Positions 31,831 through 42,333 of a DNA stretch of 64,000 bases are shown here, piece after piece. The notes beneath the pieces were generated by a model. The model ran no database searches. It was given only the letters and a program-made list of their open reading frames with translations, and was not told the origin of the DNA. The translations under genes and the position numbers were made by a program. Origin of the DNA: Pleurostoma richardsiae (lineage: Eukaryota > Ascomycota > Sordariomycetes > Calosphaeriales > Pleurostomataceae); contig JANBVO010000023.1 of assembly GCA_030052745.1 (NCBI GenBank), positions 62,001 through 126,000 of the forward strand. Reading direction: 5' to 3'. The first letter of the stretch is position 1, and every line of letters starts with the position of its first letter.

Positions 31831-32907
31831 CTACAGGTCGAACAGCTTCTTGACCTGGGCGATGGTGTCGTCGGGGTCATTGACAGCGTGGCCGACAGTG
31901 CGCGGGTCGCTGTAGATCTCGAAGTCGTTGCCGCCCTCCATGGTCTTGTCGCCGAAGAAGTGGATGGTCGTATAGGTGACGCCGCCGGGCTTCTTGGCCT
32001 CGTTCTCGAGGTGCTGCAGGCAGTACCGCTTGTCCCAGCCGGTGGGGAAGACGTCGAAGGAGATCTGGCCGCCGATGGAATAGCTGATTCGCCTAGTTAG
32101 CATGTACTGTTCCGAGCCTTGGGGATCTTCCTCATCTCCTGAGAGGAGTGGGGGACGGGGCGTGCGCCACTCACGTCAGGTCCAGGTGCGGGAACCGCTC
32201 CTTCAGCTTCTCGATGAACTTCTCGCGGATGCCGTGCTCGAGGTCGTACTTCTGGTAGTCGTCGCGCTCCTGGACGCTGGCGTTGCGGCCGATGGGGCTG
32301 ACGTTGACCATGCCGTTGCGGAACTCGAGGAAGGTGCCGCGCTTGACGGGGATGTCGAGGTCGGCGACGTAGTGCAGCACGAAGCTGGCGAGCTCCTTGT
32401 ACTGGTCCTCGCCGATCCACTTGATGAAGCTGTTGGAGGGCAGCGAGGCGCCGTTCTTGTACGCCGTCAGGCCGTTCTCGGCGAAGCAGAAGTCGAACAG
32501 GCTCGTCACCGGCGTCTCGGGCGCGCCGAGCTGCTCCTGCTGCTTGGCGAAGTCGCTGCCGCCCACGTAGCCGATGGCGCACTTCTGCCGCAGGCGCGCG
32601 AGGAGGTCGAGCATCTCTGGGGTGGCATGCTGTAGGAAGGGAGAAAGGCGGTCAGCCGGCGTGGTCTAGGTAGCTAAGGGGAGAGGCTGGCCAGGTAGGA
32701 GGAGTATGAGGCCGTGGAGATACAAGGAAATTGAAAATTTGAAAGGAAAGCCGATGTGCCAGGCACGCTCTCAATCAGGACGGCAGCGGGTGCACTCACT
32801 CTCCGGGCGGGCGACAGGGTGTTGTCGACATCAAACAGGCATATGGTGTTCTTGAGGGACCGCTCCTCCAGGGGAGGGTAGGGGATGCCGGCAGCCGTCG
32901 TCGTCAT
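31831..32907 (-). CDS. Phosphomannomutase (Sec53/PMM)
   Basis: Exons 32800-32907, 32175-32629 and 31831-32083 give 271 residues. The enzyme converts mannose-6-phosphate to mannose-1-phosphate in the cytosol, the step before GDP-mannose for glycosylation, GPI anchors and cell-wall mannan. HAD motif I is [14 protein letters not shown] with nucleophile Asp26 and Asp28; most family members have Gly where Asn29 stands. Other landmarks are [38 protein letters not shown] (substrate-binding Arg/Asn), [17 protein letters not shown] and [16 protein letters not shown] (motif IV metal ligands). The N-terminal extension before the HAD motif is slightly longer than in yeast (254 aa). The three introns-to-exon joins reproduce family sequence exactly; the first intron (32630-32799) is 170 bp. 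Gene symbol follows yeast. Confidence 0.96.
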
Positions 32908-33599
32908 CGTGGAGCCTCTTGTGCGCTGTAACTTTCTGTGAGAACCGGTCAATTGGCTGTGCAACCCGGCGGCAGGGTCGCTTTATATGCCCGGACGATC
33001 GCGGAAAAGATTCGTGGCTGTTTCAGAGGGAGAGGAGATCTGGTCTTTCGGTGAAGGAATTCTGCCCCTCCACGGGGGGATGAGCTTCGTGTCCAACGGC
33101 CCTTCCTCCCCGCTGTGCTTCGCTGGGACCCCTCATTGGCCCCGCACCACACCGAGCTCTCTTCCCATTGGTCACTGGCTTGTTCTTCTGCGCAGGGATA
33201 CAAGCTTTTGGCGGGGCAGGGGTCGTCGTTACTCAGGTACACACAGGAGCCTTAATAAGCGAGCAGAGTCGTCGGGGGTCGGTGGTCGGTGGTCGGTCCT
33301 CGAGATAGGTATCTCGGGCACAATGGAACCTCCGGCGTTGGATGCGGCGGATGTGCTTCGTCCGAGAAGGATACTTCAGATGTTGTCGAAGTGGGTTCCA
33401 CTATCACCACGGCCCCTGAGTTGGAGGAGACACAAGGAAGGGTGCTTTGCAGGAGACCTCGAGCGTCTGAGATGTCCCTGGCAGTATAAAGTGATACGCA
33501 GAATCGCCGCGGCTATGTAGGTATTTGCTGACGCTATCTAACACTGCTCATATCCATATCGACAAGAAAAATATCGTGTATCATCGTACTCATCTAGGT
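32908..33599. other. Upstream region of SEC53-like gene and 3' end of the exchanger gene
   Basis: Apart from the TATA box, no element is clear. Short GGTCGGTGGTCGG-type repetition occurs at 33277-33298. Frames here lack signatures. The region near 33500-33599 is the 3' flank of the minus-strand exchanger. Confidence 0.5.
32981..32987 (-). promoter_or_regulatory. TATA box of the phosphomannomutase gene
   Basis: Minus-strand TATAAAG in the context GCATATAAAGCG lies about 75-80 bases upstream of the start codon at 32907. Confidence 0.5.
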
Positions 33600-36574
33600 C
33601 TATGCGACGTCCCTCCACACACCCGTCATCTCAACCGCGAGGTTGACGATCGTGCTGAGGGACCAGATCGCTATGAGCCCCCACCCGATCTTCCGCGTCA
33701 TCATCCATCTGTTCGCCGGGACTACGATGAGGAGCACGATCAGAGTTAGCAGCACCGTGACCGCCGATATCAGAAGCGTGCCGCCGACCTCGAGCTTGTA
33801 GGGTTTGTAGTCCATGGGCCGGTCAGGGTGTTTGTGGTGCTTCTGGTCGGCGTGCTTGACGGTCATCCACGCGCCGCCGATGCCTATCCCGAGAAGAATA
33901 TTGAGTAGCGGCCCGCCAAAGCATGCCGAGCTATAAACCATGTCAGGCAATGTTCTTGTCATGAAGTTGACCCATTCCTGGAAACTTACAGTGCCATTAC
34001 CGGATAGCCGAGCCGGGCGACGGTGACATCAGCAACAAGATCGCCAAGGGAATTGCCCACGGCAAAGATCGTGAGGCCAAGGATGGCTTCCGAGATTCCC
34101 AAGATGAGGCCAAAGGCTTTCAGTACCCCGACTACTTCTCCAGCCACCGTGGAGATCCAAGCAACACTGATGACGAACCCGAGGAAGCAGAGCAGGTAGT
34201 GATACTTTGGCTTCTTCTCCGGTGTGGTGGTGAGCAACAAGATGGCCAAGACGATGAGAGAAAAGATCAGAGAATACAGCACAAGCTCCATGAGGTCCTT
34301 GCCAGGCGTCTCCATAGTCTCTCTTGTATTGGCCCAGACGATGAACGCGGTGAAGAGTGGGCCGGTGAAGATTTGCAGAGAGACGAGCCACCGGTTCCAC
34401 CCAGCCGCATCGTCGCTCCCTGTTCCCTCTGAAGGTAGGCCGATTGTTGGTTTCGGTTGTCGAGACTCTGGTGCTGGATGTTGCACATTGCTGGGCAGAT
34501 GCTGCGACTCTTCAGGGGGGTCGATGGTTATGACGGCTGACGAAGACGTGTCGAAAGACGCACGATGGCGCGATCTCGCGCTTCTCCTGTACTCCTGCCA
34601 CTCTGTTTCTGGTCTGACGGAAGCATCCTGCTCCACTGATATAGGCGGTGCTACATTACCCGGCTCGCCTGGTGGCGGCGGATCAACAATGGAGGTCTCG
34701 GACGAGTCGTCTGGCGATTCTGTCTCGACAACCGGTAGCGTTGTCACCAAGAGGAAGATGCTTGGAACCGAAATCACGCTGACAAATTTGTCCCAGATGT
34801 TCTTGTCCTTCCAGGCCTGAAGAGTGGGAAACAGTATGCCGTACAGAATATGTGGAGCCGGCAGAAACCTGTAAGGCCACCACCTCACAGGTTTGGGAGA
34901 CTCGTCATGGTCCAGCCCCGGGAGACTCGTATGGTCATCCAACACCGAGCTCGGAAGCACAAAGCTCCTCTGGTCCTGGGGCAGCGGACTAAAAGGCATG
35001 GGTGATTCGGTTAGGCCAGGGAAAGGCGACAATGAAGGGGATGAAGTCTGGCTCGCCCGAGACTGAGGGCTCGGAATTTGGAGCTTGAGTGGCCCCGAAG
35101 CAACTGATGCTTGTGATGACCGGCGAGAATGGCCGTGCTGCTGAGGCTCCTGTCTGCCGTCGGGAGGAGCGAGATGCCCGCCCTTGGTCGACAACGAAGG
35201 ACTCGGCGTCCGATCTCGATCCCCAATAAGTGGAAATTCCTCTGCAGATGTGTCACTTGGCGACTGCATGGCAATTTGGGGGGCTTCGAGAGGCTCGAAC
35301 CCAAGATTCAGCGGCGTGTCGCCGGAGGATAAGGCACGCTCCCGGTTGATAGGCTGCGCAGCCGCGGTCGGTAGACTACCTGTGGTAGGCTCATCTTCTA
35401 GCCGTCTGGACTGGTAATCCGATGAGCTTCGACTGAGGGGAGTAAGGCGCATATTGCGTGCCTTTTGAAGGGATGAAAGTACGGATCTAAATTCGAGTGC
35501 GCCAACCAAACTGGGGCGTATGGCGGTGATAGTTGTGTTGCTCCTCTTCCCTCGAGGGCGGTTGACGCGCATGCTGCTCGTCATTTCTGCTGCCACATGC
35601 ATGCCTCGGTCCTCGTCGTCCAAGGGACTCTCGTCAATTTCGACTCGTGGCCCGCTCTCCAGTGCGGTGATATCGACGCTCTCGACTGTACTTGGGCGGC
35701 CAACTGTCACATCAGCCTCTTCCTCCTCGTCGTGGAACGGTTCCAGCTCATCAGCAGACTGTGACGGAACTGCATAGTAGTGGCCGCGAGAAGCAGCCTC
35801 CCTAGCCCGTTTGTTCCTACGACTCGTGGTATACCAATGCCAGCCGACGACCACGATGACGTAGAAAACGTAGAAGCCGATCATGACGCAGCTTTCCCAC
35901 AGGTACAGGTGCCCGTCCGACAGGAAAACCATCGTGAAGCCCACTGCGGCGATGAAGAAGCATATGTCCCGTACAAAGGTCCTCTTGCTGACTTTGAATT
36001 CGCGGACGAGGGCCATGGACCCGGCGACGACGGCGGTGATGAAGCTGGCGGCGCCGATCAGCTCACCCACGGCCATACTGCCGCTATTGGAGCCCATGGC
36101 CGCGAATGTACTGAAAACGTCGGGGGAGCCATTCCCGAAAGCCAGGAAGGTCACACCCGCCAGGCTCTCACTGAGACCAAGGATGCTCGCGATGGTGCTC
36201 AGATTGACGCTGAAGAAGTCACTCGCAGCGATGCCAATCGTCGTAAACAGTAGACCGAGCCAGATAACCAAGATTCCGAATGCTACTGGCTGTGCGGAGC
36301 CGACGCCGCAGTAGTAGAATGTCAGGTAGGGGAGCAATCCTGCCTCGTAGTCGGCACACTTTGCCTTGACAAAAGCGCATTTATCGGCAGCATGATGGAG
36401 CTCCGCGCATTCCTCGTCCTCCTTCGCCCTGGGATGGAGTCGCAAAGCATCGCCATCGCCTGAGGTGCTCCGCTTGAGGAAGAGCGAGTAAGTTGTGAGG
36501 AGGGTCAGGATGAGGACGGTGCTGTAGAAGGGCCTCAAGCTGAACGGGCGACGTCGCGGCTTGAGGACAGACAT
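33600..36574 (-). CDS. Cation/calcium exchanger (CaCA superfamily, NCLX/CCX-like)
   Basis: Exon 1 33990-36574 and exon 2 33600-33930 (59-bp intron) give 971 residues. An N-terminal anchor-like segment (STVLILTLLTTYSLFL) precedes a Cys-containing lumenal stretch and a first exchanger domain (about 95-250) with the alpha-1 motif TFLAFGNGSPDVFSTFAAM. A very long hydrophilic loop (about 255-640), rich in Ser/Pro/Asp, follows. The second exchanger domain (about 725-970) carries the alpha-2 motif FAVGNSLGDLVADVTVARLG and SACFGGPLLNILLG. Each alpha motif has the conserved Asn and Asp that bind the transported cation. Such proteins exchange Ca2+ for Na+, K+ or H+ across internal membranes (vacuole, ER or mitochondrion); the exact ions cannot be read from sequence. 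Yeast YDL206W is the nearest named relative I recall. Divergent from the condensin gene. Confidence 0.9.
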
Positions 36575-37241
36575 CCTGATTAGCTGCTGCGTGGAGTTCC
36601 TGATATGCGCCGCATCATCTAGAGACTATGACGCAGCAGCTGGCTCGATACGGATGCTAGTATGAGAGTAAGGATATATGTACGGATTCGCTCTATTAAA
36701 GATACTGAGTTCTTGGACGCTCTTCAAGACATTTGAGCGACACGAAGTTGCAGAAAGTGAGTGTCACGAACATCGAAACAGGTTGGTCCGCGCGCTACAG
36801 CATGTGGCGGGATGCTACGGTGCTGGATTTCGTAACTGCGGGCGGCGTCACCCGTTAGAGACACCGACTTCAATCCAATTCATTAAAGCTCGCCCACGAA
36901 ACCCGCTATTGCAGCGATGGCGCTGCCATTCGTTGAGCCAGTCTCTTGGCGTTCTACACCGCACGCGCGGTGATTGCGGCCTCCGAATGGTGCCGCGGCC
37001 CTGCTTGAGAAGGGCTGGCTGTGCCCCCCAGCCCCGTACCCCCGTACCCCGATCACTCTATCCTTCCCCTCCCCTAGTGCTCCTTGGCTGGCCACGTGAC
37101 GGCTTATTCAGCCCGGCGTAACTATTTGTTTACACGACTTCCACTTTGGGAATATTCGCTTCTTGAACGGCGCAACGCGAACCTGTCGCGGACATCTATC
37201 ATCACGACAAGCCTTCACTTATCGACGCACAACCGGCCAAA
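36575..37241. promoter_or_regulatory. Divergent promoter region exchanger / BRN1
   Basis: A 667-bp region between two divergent genes. It contains a C-rich tract (37025-37075) and a palindromic CACGTG site. No coding signal is seen. Confidence 0.55.
37093..37098 (+). promoter_or_regulatory. CACGTG E-box
   Basis: GCCACGTGAC lies about 145 bases upstream of the BRN1 start. This extended core is the type bound by bHLH proteins such as Cbf1. Use at this site is inference. Confidence 0.4.
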
Positions 37242-40082
37242 ATGCCTCGAGTCGCGCAGGTTCCGCGCGCGAGCACGGCGAGCAGCAGAAGCGGCAGCAG
37301 GGTGGCTTCCGGGTCTGCGACCGCGTCTCCATTCAAATCCCCCATCAAGTAAGTAAACAATGGGGGAGCAAAAGATGGTCGACGGTCAACAGGGCGAGGA
37401 CGGATTCTCACAAACGGCTGCATTAGGATCCCATTGAACGATGACGCTCAGGAGAAAGCACAGCGCCTCCACTCCCGGCAGGCGTTGCACGAGAGGCAAA
37501 TCAACCAGCTCAAGGCTGCTGCGACCACGCCCCTGCGCAAGACCAGCGTCAACCTGAACGACTTGGAGAATGCCTCACCCGGGTCGAATCCGCGGACGCC
37601 GCACGGCCGGCCCTCTGGCAAGGAGAACAATAGAAAGAACAGCCTTATCCCGGACGAGGACGACTTCGTGGTGGGCGGCAGCGCGGTCACACCGATGAAG
37701 CGCGTCCCGATCCTGGCCAACTTCGAGGAGTGGATGAAGATGGCGACGGACAACAAGATCAACGCGACCAACTCGTGGAACTTCGCGCTCATCGACTACT
37801 TCCACGACATGTCGCTGCTCAAGGAGGGCGACGGGGTCAACTTCCAGAAGGCCAGCTGCACCCTCGACGGCTGCGTCAAGATCTACACGAGCAGAGTCGA
37901 CAGCGTCGCCAGCGAGACGGGAAAGCTTCTCAGTGGCCTGGCTGACAGTCGCGACAGCAAGAAGAAGGACAGGGAAGGCGAGGACGGCGATGAGAGCGAG
38001 GAGGAGGTTGATGAGGACGGCACTGTTAGGAAGAAGCCTAAGAAGAAGGTATGGCTCGCTCTGGACATTGTCTCCGCGTACGGTCAATCTGCTAATCACT
38101 CTGACAGACACAGCGCTCGTCTGAAGCCACATTAGCTCCATCCTTTGCCTCATTGCAGCTGAAGAAGTTCGAGCTCGAGTTTGCCGTCGATCCGCTCTTC
38201 AAGAAAGCTTCCGCCGACTTTGATGAGGGCGGAGCCAAGGGCCTTCTGCTCAATCACTTGATGATCGACTCTCAGGGTCGTATCGTCTTTGACAGTAGTG
38301 ATGATGCCGGCGACTCTCGTACAAAGAAACAGCGAGATGAGGACGCCGACGAGGAAGCGGAAGATGGACATGCCGAGGAGGGAACACCTGAGCCAGAGCA
38401 AGAGGTCGAAGATGATGAGGACGTCGAGATCGATATCTCCGCACTCGGATCTCGATTCTTCCCTGATCTTGGCCGCCTGGATGGTCTTGACGTCTGCCCT
38501 TCCTTGAAAACCTTCGATCTTGGTGACCCGTCAGGATCTATGGACATTCCCTTCTTGTGGGCCCCTGAAGACTGGCGGCAGGATCATGATAAAGACAAGG
38601 CTGCTGGAGAGGCCGGGGTTGGGAACAAGTCGGGCATGTTCATTGACGAAGACAACCCGCTGGGTTTCGACGATACCGATGGCATTGGCGCTTTTGACAT
38701 CGGCGGCGACGTTGCCTTCGGCGAAGGTGGTGAAGCCTGGGCTAGAGAGGCTGCTCTGGAGCCGCAGATGCGTGTCTTCGATGCCGGCCTAGGCGATGAC
38801 GGTGTTGCCGGTGGTGACGGTGTAGACATGCTCGACGGCGAGAACGGCGAGTATGTCGTCTCCATGATGCACGCGCAGAAGCCCGACCAGATGCACGAGG
38901 ATATCCTGAGCTACTTCGACCAGGCGTTGCAGAAGAACTGGACCAACGCCGAGCACTGGCGGATACGGAAGATCAAGGACATCAACAAGCCTGCCGCGCC
39001 GACGAGGCAGCGGAAGGAGAAGGAGCCCTTCGAGATCGATTTCGTCTCGCCGCTGGACCCGTCCGTCGCTGATCTCATCTACACCCAGGCGTCTAGCAAC
39101 TCGGCCATCTCGCTACCCAAAAAGGACTGGAAGTCCAAGACGCGGAATCTCCTCCCGGATGACAAGCACTTCAACTCGAAGCAGCTTCTCAGTCTCTTCC
39201 TCAAGCCCAAGGCGCGCATGGGCCGGCGGAGACTGGGCGGCCGAGGTGGCGTGTTCGGCAACGTCGACAACCGCCAGGGCGAGCTGCCGGACGGCGCCGA
39301 GATGGACGAGGCGTTCTGGGCGTCGCAGAAGGGCCCGCTGCACCAGGGCGGCGCCGAGAGCTCGGGAGGCGACGGCGAGACGGTGCTGCCGCAGGGCGAC
39401 TACGACGCCAACTTCTTCCAGGACGACGGCCTGCCCTTCGCAGGGGGCATCGACGACGACGACGACATCGACGAGTTCGCCGACGCGCGCGAGCACTTCT
39501 CGCCCGGGCTGGGCGGCGATGGCGTCCAGATGGAGACCATCGGCGCGACGAGCGCGTTCAACGGCCTGACGGTCACGAACCCGGCGGACCTCGCGTTCGG
39601 CACGATGCTGGTCACGCAGAGCAGGCGGGTCAGGCCCGAGTACGTGCAGTACGCGCGCGTGGCGAAGAAGGTGGACGTCAGGAGGCTGAAGGAGGAGCTC
39701 TGGAACGGGATGGACTTTGAGAAGCTCGAGAATGTAAGTCTCCAAGCTACTCCCTGTGCATCTACAATGTCCACAGGCACTGACGAACAACTCTACACAG
39801 GGCCAGGACCCCGACCGGTCAAGGCTGCCCACGCCGCCGGAGGAGACCGAAGCCGCCGCGAAGTCGCAGGCGGAGGACGCGCCGACGCTCAAGTTCACCA
39901 ACGTCATGAACGGCCTGCAGTCGGTCTACCCGAAGCCGGTCATGGACGACATCTCGACCAGCTACTGCTTCATCTGCCTGCTGCACCTGGCCAACGAGAA
40001 GGGCCTCGTCATCGAGAAGGCGCCCGACCTGATGGAGCTGGAGATCCGCAAGGACTGGAGCGCCGAGATCACGGCCGAGTAA
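37242..40082 (+). CDS. Condensin complex subunit 2 (Brn1/Barren/CAP-H)
   Basis: Exons 37242-37348, 37427-38048, 38108-39733 and 39801-40082 give 878 residues. This is the kleisin subunit that bridges the SMC2-SMC4 heads of condensin and is needed for mitotic chromosome compaction. The N-terminal part has the Barren signature: IPDEDDFVVGG, PILANFEEWMKMATDNKINA, NSWNFALIDYFHDMSLL, FQKASCTLDGCVKIYTSRVD. Next come an acidic Lys/Glu tract, LAPSFASLQLKKFELEFAVD (formed across intron 2), a long acidic middle region, and SYFDQALQKNWTNAEHWRI. The C-terminal winged-helix kleisin end contains SVYPKPVMDDISTSYCFICL and LHLANEKGLVIE. All introns are canonical and 59-78 bp. The tiny first exon (36 codons) is Arg/Ser-rich and was chosen because it is the only ATG in frame. 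Confidence 0.95.
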
Positions 40083-40584
40083 AAGGGGGAGTCTGGGGCA
40101 TGAAATGATTTCCCTTGGATGGGAGGTGTATCCGGCTTCAAAGAGTCGGTGACGCGGGCTGGCTTGAAGAGGATGTTTACGAGCATACGGTGTGGGATGG
40201 GCAAACAGGGCGTGTTTTTTTCTGTTTTCCGCTCCTGGAGGGATGTGTGTATGGCCGTGGAAAGGAGCCCGCGTGAGCCTGTCTGTTACGAACCTTAATG
40301 AATACCATCGCTGTTCTCTTGCCTTACATCAGATGTCTTACTGGGCCATGTTTCGCTCACTACCCGAGGTGGACGGACAGTCCATTCTGTTATGCCGACG
40401 GTGAAGGACAACCAGGCATCGCCGCCTGGTCGGGGCAGATGTTGGAGCTCGTATGTCGCCCGTACCCTGACATGCACGCCGTAACCTCCGATGTATACAC
40501 TCATCTATAAATTTTGCGTTACTTGGCATACGTTACATGGCAATGAACCTACTGCCCGTGCATACCGCAATCCAAAAGCTCTTT
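40083..40584. other. Convergent 3' intergenic region
   Basis: This holds the 3' untranslated regions of BRN1 and the small acidic-protein gene. Open frames on both strands are antisense shadows. Nothing else is recognised. Confidence 0.5.
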
Positions 40585-42333
40585 TCAGTCCCTTCTCCGG
40601 TTGCCCGGCTGGGCCTCTGCCTTTCCTCCCTCCGCCTCTTCCTCTTCCTCTTCCTCCACGGCATCGGCAGCGCTCTCTTCGAAGGCGGCCAGGAGCTCGT
40701 CTAGCTTGTGCTCCAAGCTAGTTAAGCTCGCCTCGATGGCCGTAGCTGCCTGTTCGCCTCTACATCGGGGGAGATTGTCCTGTCAGCGGGGCAATGGCAT
40801 GGTAGAGATGAAAAAAGGGAGGGGAGGAGAAGGAAAGGGATGGGACGATAGGAGAAGAGGAGGCTCTCTCGCCAGCGTGCCCTAGAGAGAGCCGCCGGCT
40901 CCCGGAATCGAACGCGCCTGAATGGCATGGCGCCCGAGCGGCCCGAGCGAGCCACGCCTTGGGGTCTGTCTACCGAGACCTCCCCAGCAGCCGGCTTCCG
41001 ACCGCGGGCGTGACTCCACGCTCTGCTCGCATAGGCGCTCCGGCATGTGTTTCCGTAGCTGGGAAGTCTGGCGGGGCCTGAGCAGCATCCTGCTGCATGC
41101 CTCGTCGGGCGCAAGGGGGCCCGCAGTGCGCGGAGGCGAACCCAGACGAGAGAGACGAGGCAGTTCCCCGAGCTTCCGGGGCTCGTCATATGCGATAAGG
41201 GTATTGGGCAAAAGGGAGCGAGGATCGCTGGCCAGTAGATTGCAGAGGGCTGATCACTCGAGCAGCAATGTGTTGGACGCGAGACTAGCGGCTAGTATCT
41301 GCTGTCACGTCTTCAGAGGAATGGGAGCGCCCAACAGAGCTGGAAAGGTACTTTGTACAGGTGATGTGATGGGGAAAAGGCTAGGAGGAAAGTCGGCATG
41401 TCGTCCGTCTCCTGCGCGCGTTGCACTGCCTCAGACGGTTAAGTTTAGGGAGATCAGTAGCACCCGGTAGTGCGTCGCAGGTCGTGATTGTTGTGGTCCT
41501 CTGCCGAATGCATTTCTTGGTATGGCAAAGAGACGAAAAGGCCATCATGCGAGCCAAAGCGCAGGGCGGGCCGGGTGAGGGGGTCAGGGGGTGTGAGTGT
41601 GTGATGGATGGAGGGGTAGGAGGAATTCAGGGTCTTCTTGGCGATCGGGTGCTTTAGTGCGTCTCCACGACGGGGATTCGCAAAATTACCATGCAGAGTT
41701 GACACCGAAATTTCAGGAAATCGTATCATACCTGGCGAGGTCTCTGAGGGCCTAGAACGCACATCACAGTGCATGTCAGTCAGGGGTGAAGATCAGGAAG
41801 GGGAGGGGGCTCGGGAAGGGGGGTGTATATCGAGACGGGAAACGGAACAGGAGATGCAAAACGGAGGTTGCAATGCATGAGAATGTGCAGCAAGAGGGAG
41901 AGAGAGAGATAAGGTACAGCGTGGAACTCCAGTAAGGGTAGGGGGAAGATCCGCAAAAGCTCGGGACCACAGGTGGAGTCCCGGGGTCGACAGCTATGTA
42001 CGTACGCACTCCCGCAAGGTACATCCGTACGGTGCGCCGGAGACCGGCGTGTAGACGGCGTGACCCTCGGAGCTGCCCATCTTCGACATGAGATGTTCCG
42101 GCGAGCCATTCCGGACTTTCGCAGCGGCCAGCATGCGCATGGCAAATGAGGGACAGTCAAGATGGTGAGACAGAGGAACGGGCTTCTCGTCTTACCTGAG
42201 CGAGTTCGGCTTGCGCAGAGGCTGACGATGGCGAGGGGCTTGCTGGGTTGGCGAGAGGGCGTTGCTGTTCGCGTGCTTGATTCTGGGCGGCCGGCGAGGC
42301 AGACTGAGCCGCCCGGTCAGAAGAAGACGCCAT
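40585..42333 (-). CDS. Small acidic coiled-coil protein, unrecognised, with a 20-nt exon
   Basis: Reconstructed from four exons on the minus strand: 42196-42333, 42006-42080, 41732-41751 (20 nt) and 40585-40759. The total of 408 nt gives 135 residues with phases that close exactly. Donors are GTAAGA, GTACGT and GTATGA; acceptors are TCGAAG, TTCTAG and TGTAG. The N-terminus is Ala/Ser/Gln/Pro-rich (starts MASSSDRAAQSAS). The middle reads MGSSEGHAVYTPVSGAPYG. The C-terminal part is an amphipathic helix (TAIEASLTSLEHKLDELLAA) followed by a Glu run (VEEEEEEEAEGG) and a basic tip. I do not recognise the family. The third intron is 972 bp, very long for this locus, and it is possible that exons are missed or that exon 2 has a different boundary. 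The good phase closure and helix continuity across the microexon argue for a real gene. Confidence 0.5.

Noticed and set aside
40884-40998. tRNA-like 3' end on the minus strand: GTTCGATTC B-box-like motif and a 7-bp pairing between GCCGGCT and AGCCGGC
   Set aside because: The bases flanking the T-loop do not form a T stem, no proper D or anticodon arm lies between, and the pairing distance (~113 nt) does not fold as a tRNA.
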